This document shows, in pieces, positions 1-7,479 of a DNA stretch of 64,000 bases. The notes under the pieces are model-generated. The model had not been told where the DNA came from. It worked only from the letters and a program-made list of their open reading frames with translations, and did no database searches. Location of the stretch: NCBI RefSeq assembly GCF_041737375.1, contig NZ_JBGSRV010000011.1, forward strand, positions 26,645 through 90,644, given 5' to 3'. Every line of letters starts with the position of its first letter. Position 1 is the first letter of the stretch. The position numbers and the translations under genes were made by a program. Source of the stretch: Vampirovibrio sp041737375. Lineage in GTDB: Bacteria > Cyanobacteriota > Vampirovibrionia > Vampirovibrionales > Vampirovibrionaceae.

Positions 1-2
1 CG

Positions 3-755
3 GATGAGACATACGCAGATTTTAAGACTGGCTTCGGGCAATGGATTGTAGGTAATGGCCTGAGAGAGCTTATAGAAAATTTTGAAGTCTATTTAGATAA
101 TATGTATTGTGTTTTGATGAAAGTGGAATCTTGGGCTATAGCGCAGCAAAATAATGGCTGTGACGGGAAAGCTCAAACAGCTAAGTTCAAAAGTTTTAAA
201 CATTTAGGCGTAACGAGTAAGTTTCAGAGATTAAAGGCGGAATTTTCGATCGAGTCAGAATTTGAAGAGGAATTGGATTCGATTAAACGTGCTAGAAATT
301 GTATAACACATAGGCTAGGGATAGTCGGAGTTGAGGATTTGAAACAAAATCAAGCTAAACAAATTATAGAGCAGCAGTTAATTGTAAAGTGGCGTGCTGC
401 TGAGTTGTATGGCCATCATCCTGATGGCTCGGAGTATATTTCTCCTGATTATAATATGCCAATTGCCTTTCCTCTGGGAAGTTCAATAAAAATGAGATTT
501 CCACAGAAGCAGCGGGCTTTTAATGTCGGAGAGATATTATTGCTAAGTCCTGCTGAGCTGCATGAAATTTGCTTCTGTTTTCGTATGGTGGTTGGACAGA
601 TGCATAAATCTATAATCAAAGCGCTAGAGCTATTAGGGGTTGTTATCGATATAAAAGAGCCTATCACTACGGTTGAAGTGCCAGAAGCCGTAATTCGCCG
701 AGCGGCAAAGATTAATTCAGAGGCTAAAATAATTTCAATTAAACTGGATTTTTGA
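3..755 (+). CDS. HEPN-like protein, 5' truncated by the window edge
   Basis: The reading frame is open from base 3, so the N-terminus lies outside the window; about 250 residues are visible. The first ATG in view (position 102) is probably internal. A helical, charged stretch ends in RNCITH (visible residues 98-103), which fits the R-x4-H catalytic motif of HEPN ribonucleases and is preceded by the usual acidic/basic helix. HEPN proteins often act as RNA-cleaving toxins or phage-defence effectors; that role here is inference. The rest, including a proline-rich middle part, matches nothing I recognise. It is followed two bases later by a 60-residue ORF, suggesting a two-gene unit. DNA here is more AT-rich than the rest of the window, in keeping with accessory DNA. 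Confidence 0.75.
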   Translation, partial: DETYADFKTGFGQWIVGNGLRELIENFEVYLDNMYCVLMKVESWAIAQQNNGCDGKAQTAKFKSFKHLGVTSKFQRLKAEFSIESEFEEELDSIKRARNCITHRLGIVGVEDLKQNQAKQIIEQQLIVKWRAAELYGHHPDGSEYISPDYNMPIAFPLGSSIKMRFPQKQRAFNVGEILLLSPAELHEICFCFRMVVGQMHKSIIKALELLGVVIDIKEPITTVEVPEAVIRRAAKINSEAKIISIKLDF

Positions 756-757
756 TT

Positions 758-940
758 ATGCGTATTCTTGTTGAAAAACAAACATCCGAAATTGAGTTTA
801 AAGCTGGTGATTCTAATTTAGAAATTTTTGAAAAATTGTTGGAACATCAAAAGTACAAACTGTTATTTAAAATTCGTTTGTCTCTTACCGAAACAGAAGC
901 TGAAACGTTGAGACAAAAAGGCACTGGGGTGATATTTTGA
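758..940 (+). CDS. Small hypothetical protein, partner of the HEPN-like gene
   Basis: A 60-residue acidic protein, start chosen at the ATG two bases after the upstream stop codon; a TTG two codons earlier would overlap that stop. No Shine-Dalgarno is obvious, so translation is probably coupled to the upstream gene. It is predicted to be a mix of strands and helices with no signal peptide or membrane segment. I do not recognise the family and it lacks the nucleotidyltransferase motif of MNT antitoxins. Position suggests an antitoxin or accessory subunit, which is inference only. Confidence 0.6.
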   Translation: MRILVEKQTSEIEFKAGDSNLEIFEKLLEHQKYKLLFKIRLSLTETEAETLRQKGTGVIF

Positions 941-1000
941 TTAGGTGCCAGATGTGGAAAGATAGAGAATGAACGTTTTTGAAGAGAGGGATAAGAGGTT

Positions 1001-1189
1001 ATGAAAAAATTACTGGTTCTGGTGTATATGGCTTTAGCGGCGGCGGCGGCCTGGAATTTTTATAATCATCCCAATCCAGACCCCACCACCAATTTCATCA
1101 GCTTTTTACTGTGTGGATGGTTATTTGTGGATAAAGTGCAGGATATGACGGTAGAGGAAGATATTCGTTACCCCAGAAGAAGGTTCTGA
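1001..1189 (+). CDS. Small membrane protein
   Basis: 62 residues, preceded by an AG-rich stretch (AAGAGG) six bases before the ATG. Residues 3-20 form a hydrophobic segment rich in alanine, and residues 33-45 a second shorter one, so the protein is probably a two-pass or hairpin inner-membrane peptide with a basic C-terminus (RRRF). No family recognised. It lies between the HEPN pair and a larger membrane protein on the same strand, but about 290 bases separate it from the latter, so co-transcription is uncertain. Confidence 0.5.
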   Translation: MKKLLVLVYMALAAAAAWNFYNHPNPDPTTNFISFLLCGWLFVDKVQDMTVEEDIRYPRRRF

Positions 1190-1481
1190 TTTTTAAATAA
1201 ATGGGGCCTTGTTCTTCCCCAAAAATAATACCCGCTTTTCATCTTTTTGCATTTCAGTCCTCACTGGACGGTTAGTTCTGGATGGCTTTCCAGCTTCTGA
1301 AGCCGCTGGACTGAAGCTGGAAATCGTCATTGCCATAAGCGCTATGGGGTCGTTACGGCTTGCCAGATGAGTCTTCGTCAGCAAAGTAAAAAGGCTTATT
1401 TTACGAGGGTGTTTACTAGCCAGTTCAGGAGTAGACAAAGCATGAATGGCTTGAAATAATAAACCGCCAAAGGAGACATTT

Positions 1482-1949
1482 ATGAATGTTTTTAAGCCGA
1501 GCCAAAAAATAAAAGCAGGCATCTATGGCGGTCTGATAGCTACTTTGTTGATGAGTGTTTGGATGCTGGCCGCGAACACTTTAATACCAACGCGTCAATC
1601 TAAGCCCCTACCACCCGAAAAAATAACTGAAGAGCTGGAAATCAAAGCAGGCCTAAAGCCCATCCTTACCAAAAATCAGCATAAAAGCCTGAGCTTGCTC
1701 AATCACTTTCTTTATGGCTCAGTACTTGCGATTCCGCTCAGTTTTATCAATGCTCACGTCAAAACAAGGTCATTGGGTAGCGGTTATGGTCTGGGTATAT
1801 GGCTGAGTCACTACCTTGGCATTTTACCGGGCCTAAAGCTTTACCCGCCCGCCACCCAAGCGTCCCAGCGCATGAATTTCATCATGATTATTGCTCACCT
1901 GATTTGGGGAAACACGGCCAATTTTGTGATCCGAAAACAATTAAGCTGA
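1482..1949 (+). CDS. Inner-membrane protein, DUF1440/YagU-like
   Basis: 155 residues with a good ribosome site (AAAGGAG, seven bases before ATG). The N-terminal GIYGGLIATLLMSVWML segment is the first of about four membrane helices; it is followed by a short soluble piece with PLPPEKITEE, then helices near residues 68-80, 97-110 and 130-145. The layout and the PPEKITEE motif recall small integral-membrane proteins grouped with DUF1440; function unknown. The 290 bases upstream of it hold no convincing gene. A reverse-strand frame through its start (1193-1522) is rejected as a shadow. Confidence 0.65.
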   Translation: MNVFKPSQKIKAGIYGGLIATLLMSVWMLAANTLIPTRQSKPLPPEKITEELEIKAGLKPILTKNQHKSLSLLNHFLYGSVLAIPLSFINAHVKTRSLGSGYGLGIWLSHYLGILPGLKLYPPATQASQRMNFIMIIAHLIWGNTANFVIRKQLS

Positions 1950-1957
1950 ATAAAGTG

Positions 1958-1988
1958 TGAGACACCAGCTTTATAGGCTGCTGTCTCA
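1958..1988 (+). other. Stem-loop after the DUF1440-like gene
   Basis: TGAGACA and TGTCTCA form seven pairs, continued after a C/C mismatch by CAGC and GCTG around a short loop. There is no following T-run, so it is not a classical intrinsic terminator; it may stabilise the 3' end or act with a factor. Confidence 0.35.
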
Positions 1989-2048
1989 ATGAAGGCGGAA
2001 TAGGTTTGTCTGGGCGCTTTTTAACTGGGGTGGTCATCAGTTCGTTTT

Positions 2049-2405
2049 TTATTGAATGGCAAGCATATCGGATAATGTATTTTGTTTTTCGTGTGGCTTA
2101 AATGCGATATTGGGTGAAGGTTGTTCAGTTAATATGGGGTTGATTCCATGTCCTGGTTTGGCCTTTTTCAGGATGTTTAAAATAAAATTTTCATCCTCAA
2201 ATCGAGTGGAGGCGCCAAACTGTTTCAAGACTGGATCGTGGCCCGTAATACTGGGAATTGCTAATAAAGCACCCATCAGCAATCCCATCCCTTTCCACAG
2301 GCTATTTTTCCGGGAGATTCCCCGGTATATTAAGGCAGTTCCAAAAATACCCCGAATGACCCGATCCAAACCGCCTACATTCTGATCAAAACTGGCCGTC
2401 GTCAT
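2049..2405 (-). CDS. DUF2892 (YgaP-type) membrane protein
   Basis: 118 residues. The N-terminal NVGGLDRVIRGIFG is the signature of DUF2892, the transmembrane domain seen at the end of YgaP rhodaneses and as free-standing small proteins. Two membrane segments follow (roughly residues 13-30 and 35-55), then a polar tail of about 60 residues that is longer than usual for the family. Function of the family is not established. It lies 29 bases downstream of the formaldehyde dehydrogenase gene on the same strand and may share its transcript. Confidence 0.75.
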   Translation of the reverse strand: MTTASFDQNVGGLDRVIRGIFGTALIYRGISRKNSLWKGMGLLMGALLAIPSITGHDPVLKQFGASTRFEDENFILNILKKAKPGHGINPILTEQPSPNIAFKPHEKQNTLSDMLAIQ

Positions 2406-2434
2406 CGTTAAAGTCCTTCTATTTATTACAAGTG

Positions 2435-3676
2435 CTATTCAGCCTGATAACCGGTGAGTGCGGCTTCACGGCGGTGTGGTACCTGCTGACGCAATAATCC
2501 TTGTGGATCAAATACAAATTTTTGGGCAACGCCTTGTTCAAACTGGCTATACGCTTCTTCAGCCTGCTCAAAAGAAATGGGCGTGGTATTGAGGATTCGG
2601 CTTAGCTTAACCCGATCAAACAAGATTGCCGTCATCAACTGGCGATTATATCGCATAACCGGTGTTTGGCCGGTTGCGATTGAGAGGCCTTTATCCCAGG
2701 CTCTTCCAAATTCAAAGGCAGGGCGGCCTATCTTTCCAGTCAAGCTTGCGCTTTTTGGATCTAACGACAAGTAAACACCCGGCACACCCAAATGACCCCC
2801 TGAACGGGTAACGGATACAATCGTATCCAGCGCGTCCGAGGGGACTTCTCGATTGGATTTGTGCCCATGACCATGCGCTTCATACCCAATGGCATCAATG
2901 GCACAATCGACTTCTGGCACACGGAGGATTTCGGCGATTTGATCCCGGATAACTTCATGCTCGGTAAGATTAATGGTTTCGCAACCCAGCGTATTTTGGG
3001 CGTGCTCTAACCGGTCATTATTGGTATCGCCTATAATGACACAAGCCGCACCCAGTAAGTAACTGGAAATAGCGGCGCATAAACCCACAGGCCCAGCTCC
3101 CGCAATATAAACTGTTGCCCCGACGCCGACCCCTGCCGTGATGGCGCCATGAAAGCCCGTGGGAAAGATATCGCTTAACATGGTGAGTTCAATCAGCTTT
3201 TCTCGAGCCATTTCTCGATCCGGGAATTTTAATAGATTGAAATCAGCGTAAGGAACAAATATATATTCTGCCTGTCCACCCTGCCAAGGCCCCATCTCTG
3301 CAAAGCCATAAGCAGCCCCTGGCTTCAAATCATTCGTGGTTAGGCAGATATGGGTATCTTGCCCTTTGCAGTTACGACATCTGCCACAGGCCACGTTAAA
3401 AGGTACGGAAACAATATCCCCGATTTCTAATTGCTCAACATCGTGTCCTTTTTCAATCACCATCCCGGTGATTTCATGACCCAAGGGTGTCTGTGGCTCT
3501 ATATCGGTTCTGCCTCGGTACATATGAAGATCGCTACCACATATATTGGTGGCTAATATTTGTAAAATCACACCATGGTTCACTGATTTTCCTTTTACTT
3601 TCATTTCAGGATAACCAATATCTTCTACCTTGATGGTGTAAGGTCCTTTATAGACCACAGCCTTATTAGCGGACAT
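2435..3676 (-). CDS. fdhA: Glutathione-independent formaldehyde dehydrogenase
   Basis: 413 residues, a zinc-dependent medium-chain dehydrogenase matching the Pseudomonas putida FdhA type, which oxidises formaldehyde to formate with tightly bound NAD. The catalytic zinc site is visible as Cys46 (NICGSDLHMYRG) with His67-Glu68; the structural zinc site as Cys97, Cys100, Cys103 and Cys111. The Rossmann loop GAGPVG is near residue 193. The stretches VPFNVACGRCRNC, YADFNLL and TGQTPVMRYNR are characteristic of this subfamily rather than of other alcohol dehydrogenases. Length is slightly above the usual 398 because of a basic C-terminal tail. Probable role: aldehyde detoxification in the cytoplasm. 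Confidence 0.93.
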   Translation of the reverse strand: MSANKAVVYKGPYTIKVEDIGYPEMKVKGKSVNHGVILQILATNICGSDLHMYRGRTDIEPQTPLGHEITGMVIEKGHDVEQLEIGDIVSVPFNVACGRCRNCKGQDTHICLTTNDLKPGAAYGFAEMGPWQGGQAEYIFVPYADFNLLKFPDREMAREKLIELTMLSDIFPTGFHGAITAGVGVGATVYIAGAGPVGLCAAISSYLLGAACVIIGDTNNDRLEHAQNTLGCETINLTEHEVIRDQIAEILRVPEVDCAIDAIGYEAHGHGHKSNREVPSDALDTIVSVTRSGGHLGVPGVYLSLDPKSASLTGKIGRPAFEFGRAWDKGLSIATGQTPVMRYNRQLMTAILFDRVKLSRILNTTPISFEQAEEAYSQFEQGVAQKFVFDPQGLLRQQVPHRREAALTGYQAE

Positions 3677-3842
3677 GCGTAAGACTCCTATCGTAATGTT
3701 GTTGGAATATTGTAATGATTAATGCCCACTATCTCTTTTACCTGTCTGGACAGTAATAGGAGTAATCTTTTGCGTGTTCGGATTTTGGGTAATGTTTTAG
3801 TTTTAATTTAAAAAATAAGCCTGCTAGGGAGGTGAAACTTTT

Positions 3843-4141
3843 ATGACCCGGCACCCACGAGGTTTTTCGGAAAAGAAAGTTAGAGTTATCCGCTTATATT
3901 GCAGCGGGATTCGTTTTCGGCAAATCATCTTTTGGCGACTTTACCTGCGAATCCAGCAGCAGTTTCACTTCAAACTCTATTGTACCGACCACTGGGAGGC
4001 TTACCGCCAAGTGACTCCTTGAAGAGCGGCTGATTCAAAGCAAGGAGGGTTATAGGGCCTGTCAGTTCGCCCCAGTTTCAGGCGTAAACTATCCCTGGTA
4101 TATCGTTTTAGTCTCTATTGCACTTCTGCAGGGAAAAATGA
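3843..4141 (+). pseudogene. Decayed IS1-family transposase
   Basis: A 59-codon ORF (3843-4022) begins with an ATG behind a strong AGGGAGGTG site. Its N-terminal part (KKVRVIRLYCSGIRFRQI) resembles the InsA helix-turn-helix of IS1-type elements, then it jumps directly to CTDHWEAYRQVTP, which resembles the catalytic region of InsB, implying an internal deletion. After the stop, similarity seems to continue in other frames: EERLIQSK near 4021-4045, and then an FRRK...SLY pattern at about 4070-4120 that resembles the InsB C-terminus. No inverted repeats were identified. The assignment comes from motif recall and is moderately secure. Confidence 0.5.
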
Positions 4142-4150
4142 CCTAAGCAC

Positions 4151-5170
4151 TCAATTGGTTGTACTTCTCAGACAGCCTCTTACCCGGTCGCTCTTCGCAG
4201 AAGTTTTTGTGGAGGGCTTTATTGTTTGCCAGATTTCCTGGGCCAGATCATTGGATTGCTGGTCTACCGAGGTGCCGTGGCCTTTTAGGGTGACTTGCGC
4301 CAGCATGGATGGATTCAATCCGCACAGCAGGGGATGGTTGGGTTTATTTTCGATATGAGTGGGAAGGAGCATGGGTAAATCGTTTTCAGCATTTCCGGCT
4401 GTCACCAGTTTTTGAATGCCGGGTAACGCATTTATTAGAAAGCGGACGGGCGATGCCTTATCCCGCCGGGCTGGCATGAAACTATAGCATCGTGTTTGCA
4501 GTTCTCTGGAACCGTTTTTTTTATCCTCGGTGTCACAATGAGCCTGAATCCCTGATTTTTGTAGGGAGAGGATGATGCGATTGCTTAGCGCTTGTCCAAA
4601 AGAAGCAACGGTTTCTGGTGAGCCTTCTAGCCGATATTCCGGCTCATTGGGCCACGGTCGAACCAATTTAACCACTTTTCCGGTCGGCAAGGTTTTGGGG
4701 TTTTCCGTAAATTCCGCATTCAAAACCTCGTTTACGATGTGAGCTGTTTTGGGCGCCTGCCAGCCGGTCTCCTGAAAAACCTGGGCCCGCCACTCCGGCT
4801 GCTCATCTTCCTCGCAAAGCCCGCCTAGCCATTCAGGGGTGGCTTGCCCCCGCAGGTTTTCAAACAGCATAGAACCGTTCATTAAGCTTAGAAACTGCAG
4901 GGGTAGAGTTAATTGAGGCGCGATGCTTTGGACGCTACTCAGTGTGCGACCCGTATTCATATGCAAAACGAATCGGTCCCGGTGAGTCTCGGCTAGTTTG
5001 GTGACTGAAGGCAAGTGGCGAGATAACGTCCCATCGTAATCGAGGCTGATCAGGGTGCGCGGATCGTTTTTTGGGGAGGCCTTCATCCTCACGGCAGAGT
5101 TGCCTACCCCGAAACGGGGTAAAAGGGAAGCTTTGGTTGCGCTATAAGGGGACAATGTTGACTGAATCAT
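4151..5170 (-). CDS. HAD-superfamily sugar-phosphatase-like hydrolase
   Basis: 339 residues. HAD motif I is DYDGTL (Asp44, Asp46); HMNTGR is motif II (Cof/sucrose-phosphatase style); a lysine-containing segment follows; and GNAENDLPML is motif IV. This pattern fits Cof-type or sucrose-6-phosphatase-like enzymes acting on sugar phosphates; the substrate is unknown. Start placed at the ATG at 5170 behind AAAGAG. A TTG at 5251 would add 27 residues and overlap the upstream gene by 11 bases, but has no ribosome site. The N-terminal leader with LLPRFG resembles that of the next gene (VVIRFG). It probably shares a transcript with the two genes upstream. Confidence 0.75.
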   Translation of the reverse strand: MIQSTLSPYSATKASLLPRFGVGNSAVRMKASPKNDPRTLISLDYDGTLSRHLPSVTKLAETHRDRFVLHMNTGRTLSSVQSIAPQLTLPLQFLSLMNGSMLFENLRGQATPEWLGGLCEEDEQPEWRAQVFQETGWQAPKTAHIVNEVLNAEFTENPKTLPTGKVVKLVRPWPNEPEYRLEGSPETVASFGQALSNRIILSLQKSGIQAHCDTEDKKNGSRELQTRCYSFMPARRDKASPVRFLINALPGIQKLVTAGNAENDLPMLLPTHIENKPNHPLLCGLNPSMLAQVTLKGHGTSVDQQSNDLAQEIWQTIKPSTKTSAKSDRVRGCLRSTTN

Positions 5171-5240
5171 TTTTTTAATCTCTTTTTGCCTGTAATCTTT
5201 TTTTGGAGAGGCGGGGATAATGAATTGGAGAGAGGCTTCC

Positions 5241-6281
5241 CTACTCGCCAATTCTGGATTGGGTAGCAGGCGGCTTGATATAATCGCTGAGCTTGATCAG
5301 CGCAGAGTGAAGTCCCGGCTCCTCGGGTTCGATAGGTCGCAAGGTCAGTTGAGGCGGTTTGGGTATCGCGGTAATCACCTTGGGATCAAGCACCATGATT
5401 TCCCCTTCTTTTAACCCTCTATACCCGGATGAGAGGGCCTTAATGCCCGCCTGCTCCATGATGCTGCAATAGACGATTTTTTTGGCCTTCATTCGGTACT
5501 CTGCCTTTACGTTGTAAAAGAGAGGGAATTGCTCGGCCAGTTTGTCCAGCTTTTCGCTAAATTGATGCTTGATTTCATCGTAACTAAGCAGGGGGTGGGG
5601 AATATTTAAAATGCAGCAAACCACACACATCTCATCGTCAGCAGAATTGCCCGCTGCTGAAGGTTGCCCTGTTTGGCCTAATCTGGCGCTCATCAGGTTA
5701 TTAATGACTTCTCGGGACGGTGTTAAGAACGCTGCCGCCCCTGATGAGGCGAAATATTTGCTGAACCCTTGCGATTCGATCTGTTCCTTACTTTGCCTGG
5801 AAGTCAGGTGATACAGAATTTTTTTGAACTTGCTGGTGGCGGCCCACTCTTTTGCCTCAGTCAGCGGCATGCTGGGCTTCCACTGTTCAACAACGTGCGC
5901 CTTCACCGGATACTTTTTTCGCAAGTTATGGAGAAATTCCTGAATGGTGGATAGGTACTCCGGGGATAATTCGTTGAATTTGGCCTGCGTGTAGGCTTCT
6001 ATGGCTTGAGCGTGATCTTGCTCAAAAGTGGGAATCTGGCCTGGTTTGAGCTTCCAAAAAGCTTTCATTTCATAAATTGAAAAAGTTTTGATGATTTCCC
6101 TCAGCGCTTTTTCCGCCTCTTTTTTTTCTTTAGGGTTCTGGCCAAAGCGAATGACCACTTTTTCCTGGGTCAATGGAGAGGGTAGCGCATACAGGGGTGG
6201 TTTTGCCGACTGGCCATTGGGTGCAGCCGATTGCTTTGGTTGCGAATGCGTTAAGGTAAAAGAGGCAATGTTATTGAGCAT
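5241..6281 (-). CDS. ADP-ribosyltransferase-like protein A (paralogous pair)
   Basis: 346 residues, no signal peptide or membrane segment. It aligns along most of its length with the gene just upstream (6271-7236). Shared landmarks: WKP near residue 134, YHLTS (157-161), a following GF (172-173), a strand with FLTPS, and near the end GEIMVLDPKVIT with Glu294. Histidine-containing first strand, GF turn and a late Glu in E-x-x-x-x-DP resemble the H-Y-E layout of ADP-ribosyltransferase folds. This is a fold-level inference from motif order, not proven homology. The gene overlaps its paralogue by 11 bases, so the two are surely co-expressed. Confidence 0.7.
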   Translation of the reverse strand: MLNNIASFTLTHSQPKQSAAPNGQSAKPPLYALPSPLTQEKVVIRFGQNPKEKKEAEKALREIIKTFSIYEMKAFWKLKPGQIPTFEQDHAQAIEAYTQAKFNELSPEYLSTIQEFLHNLRKKYPVKAHVVEQWKPSMPLTEAKEWAATSKFKKILYHLTSRQSKEQIESQGFSKYFASSGAAAFLTPSREVINNLMSARLGQTGQPSAAGNSADDEMCVVCCILNIPHPLLSYDEIKHQFSEKLDKLAEQFPLFYNVKAEYRMKAKKIVYCSIMEQAGIKALSSGYRGLKEGEIMVLDPKVITAIPKPPQLTLRPIEPEEPGLHSALIKLSDYIKPPATQSRIGE

Positions 6282-7236
6282 CGTTGGTGGCTTTCTGTTG
6301 AGGCGAGTTTTTGGGTAACAGCAGCGTTACTAGTTTCGGGTCGGTCAGCATCACTTCACGGTCTTTACGATAAGCCGCGTAAACGGCTCTTAATCCCGCT
6401 TGATGAAGAACATGATTCCAGATAATACGGCGCCGGTGCTTTTGGTCTGGCGGGATTCGAAGGGGGTAATCGCTCAGATGCTTTTCAATTTCAGTAATTC
6501 GGTCTCCAAATTGTGCTTCCAGCGCCGCCAAATCAGCCATGGGATACGGGATATTGAGTTTCAGCCTGCAAATATGGGGCCGCATGTCTTTTTCGGCTAA
6601 TTTTAGAAAATATGACGGTTTTTCCGGGTTCAACAGGTCGTTGAGGACTGCTTTGTCGGGGGTTACAAACAGGTTAAATCCATAGCGGGAAAACATGGCG
6701 CCAAATCCCTTTTCCCGCAAAGGCACACTGTTTTTTTGGGTGGTTAAGTGATACATGGGCCCTTGATAGTGACTTTTTTGGGCCCAGGCATTGGCTTCAT
6801 CTTCTGTCATGGCTGGTTTCCAGCCTGCCACGGAACGGGTTTCCGTGGGGTATTGCTTCTGGATATCGTTAATCAGTGTGGTCAGCGTTTTAGTGAATGG
6901 AACATTCTGGCGAACGCGTTCAGTCACTAACCGTTCAATCTCCGTCCGGTTCTGGTCAAGATAGTGGGAGATGGCCTGAGGGTTGTAATCACGATGGCTG
7001 GTATCAAAGCGCTGGTGCAAAACGACGGTTTCAAAAATAGCGCGCAACGCTGTTTCTCCGGCAGAAGCTTTGTTTTGCCGGGAAAATTGCACGATATCCA
7101 GCCTGGCTGGGGTAGGCCGAACCGGATTTGGCTCAGGGGCCTTGCAATCAGGGGCGGAGGTTGAGGCTGGTGAGCTTGAATGAACAGGGCGGATCATCAT
7201 GGTGGGTTGTTGAAGACTCAGGGATTCATGGGTCAT
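6271..7236 (-). CDS. ADP-ribosyltransferase-like protein B (paralogous pair)
   Basis: 321 residues, first gene of the three-gene leftward run (B, A, HAD phosphatase). Same architecture as its neighbour: a variable proline-rich leader (1-45), a helical region (60-130), GWKPAMTEDEA near 138-148, YHLT (162-165), GF (177-178), FVTPD, and a terminal REVMLTDPKLVT with Glu294. The residues kept in both copies, His of YHLT and the late Glu, are those expected of an ART-type active site. Function unknown; possible toxin or effector, or a housekeeping modification enzyme. ATG start is eight bases from a weak reverse-strand ORF that I do not accept. Confidence 0.7.
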   Translation of the reverse strand: MTHESLSLQQPTMMIRPVHSSSPASTSAPDCKAPEPNPVRPTPARLDIVQFSRQNKASAGETALRAIFETVVLHQRFDTSHRDYNPQAISHYLDQNRTEIERLVTERVRQNVPFTKTLTTLINDIQKQYPTETRSVAGWKPAMTEDEANAWAQKSHYQGPMYHLTTQKNSVPLREKGFGAMFSRYGFNLFVTPDKAVLNDLLNPEKPSYFLKLAEKDMRPHICRLKLNIPYPMADLAALEAQFGDRITEIEKHLSDYPLRIPPDQKHRRRIIWNHVLHQAGLRAVYAAYRKDREVMLTDPKLVTLLLPKNSPQQKATNDAQ

Positions 7237-7479
7237 GTTTTATATTAATGCAAATCTAAATTTAAAATTAGCAGTTTCAGAGGCAGTGGTGACAATTCGT
7301 TACACCTGCAACGCCCATTGAGTGAGCCACTGGGGGCCTCAATTACCAAACGCTTGGCACCCCTTTGCAACCGGTGAAGATCCTGATGCCAATGAACGTT
7401 GGTCCCTTGCTCAATTAGGGGATATATTTTGAGTGACCGCTTTGCTATTTTGAGTTGCTGAATTGGCAATGAGGCTACC

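Noticed and set aside
1193..1522. 109-codon reverse-strand ORF
   Set aside because: No ribosome site, crosses the start of a well-supported forward gene, and composition does not look like a protein.
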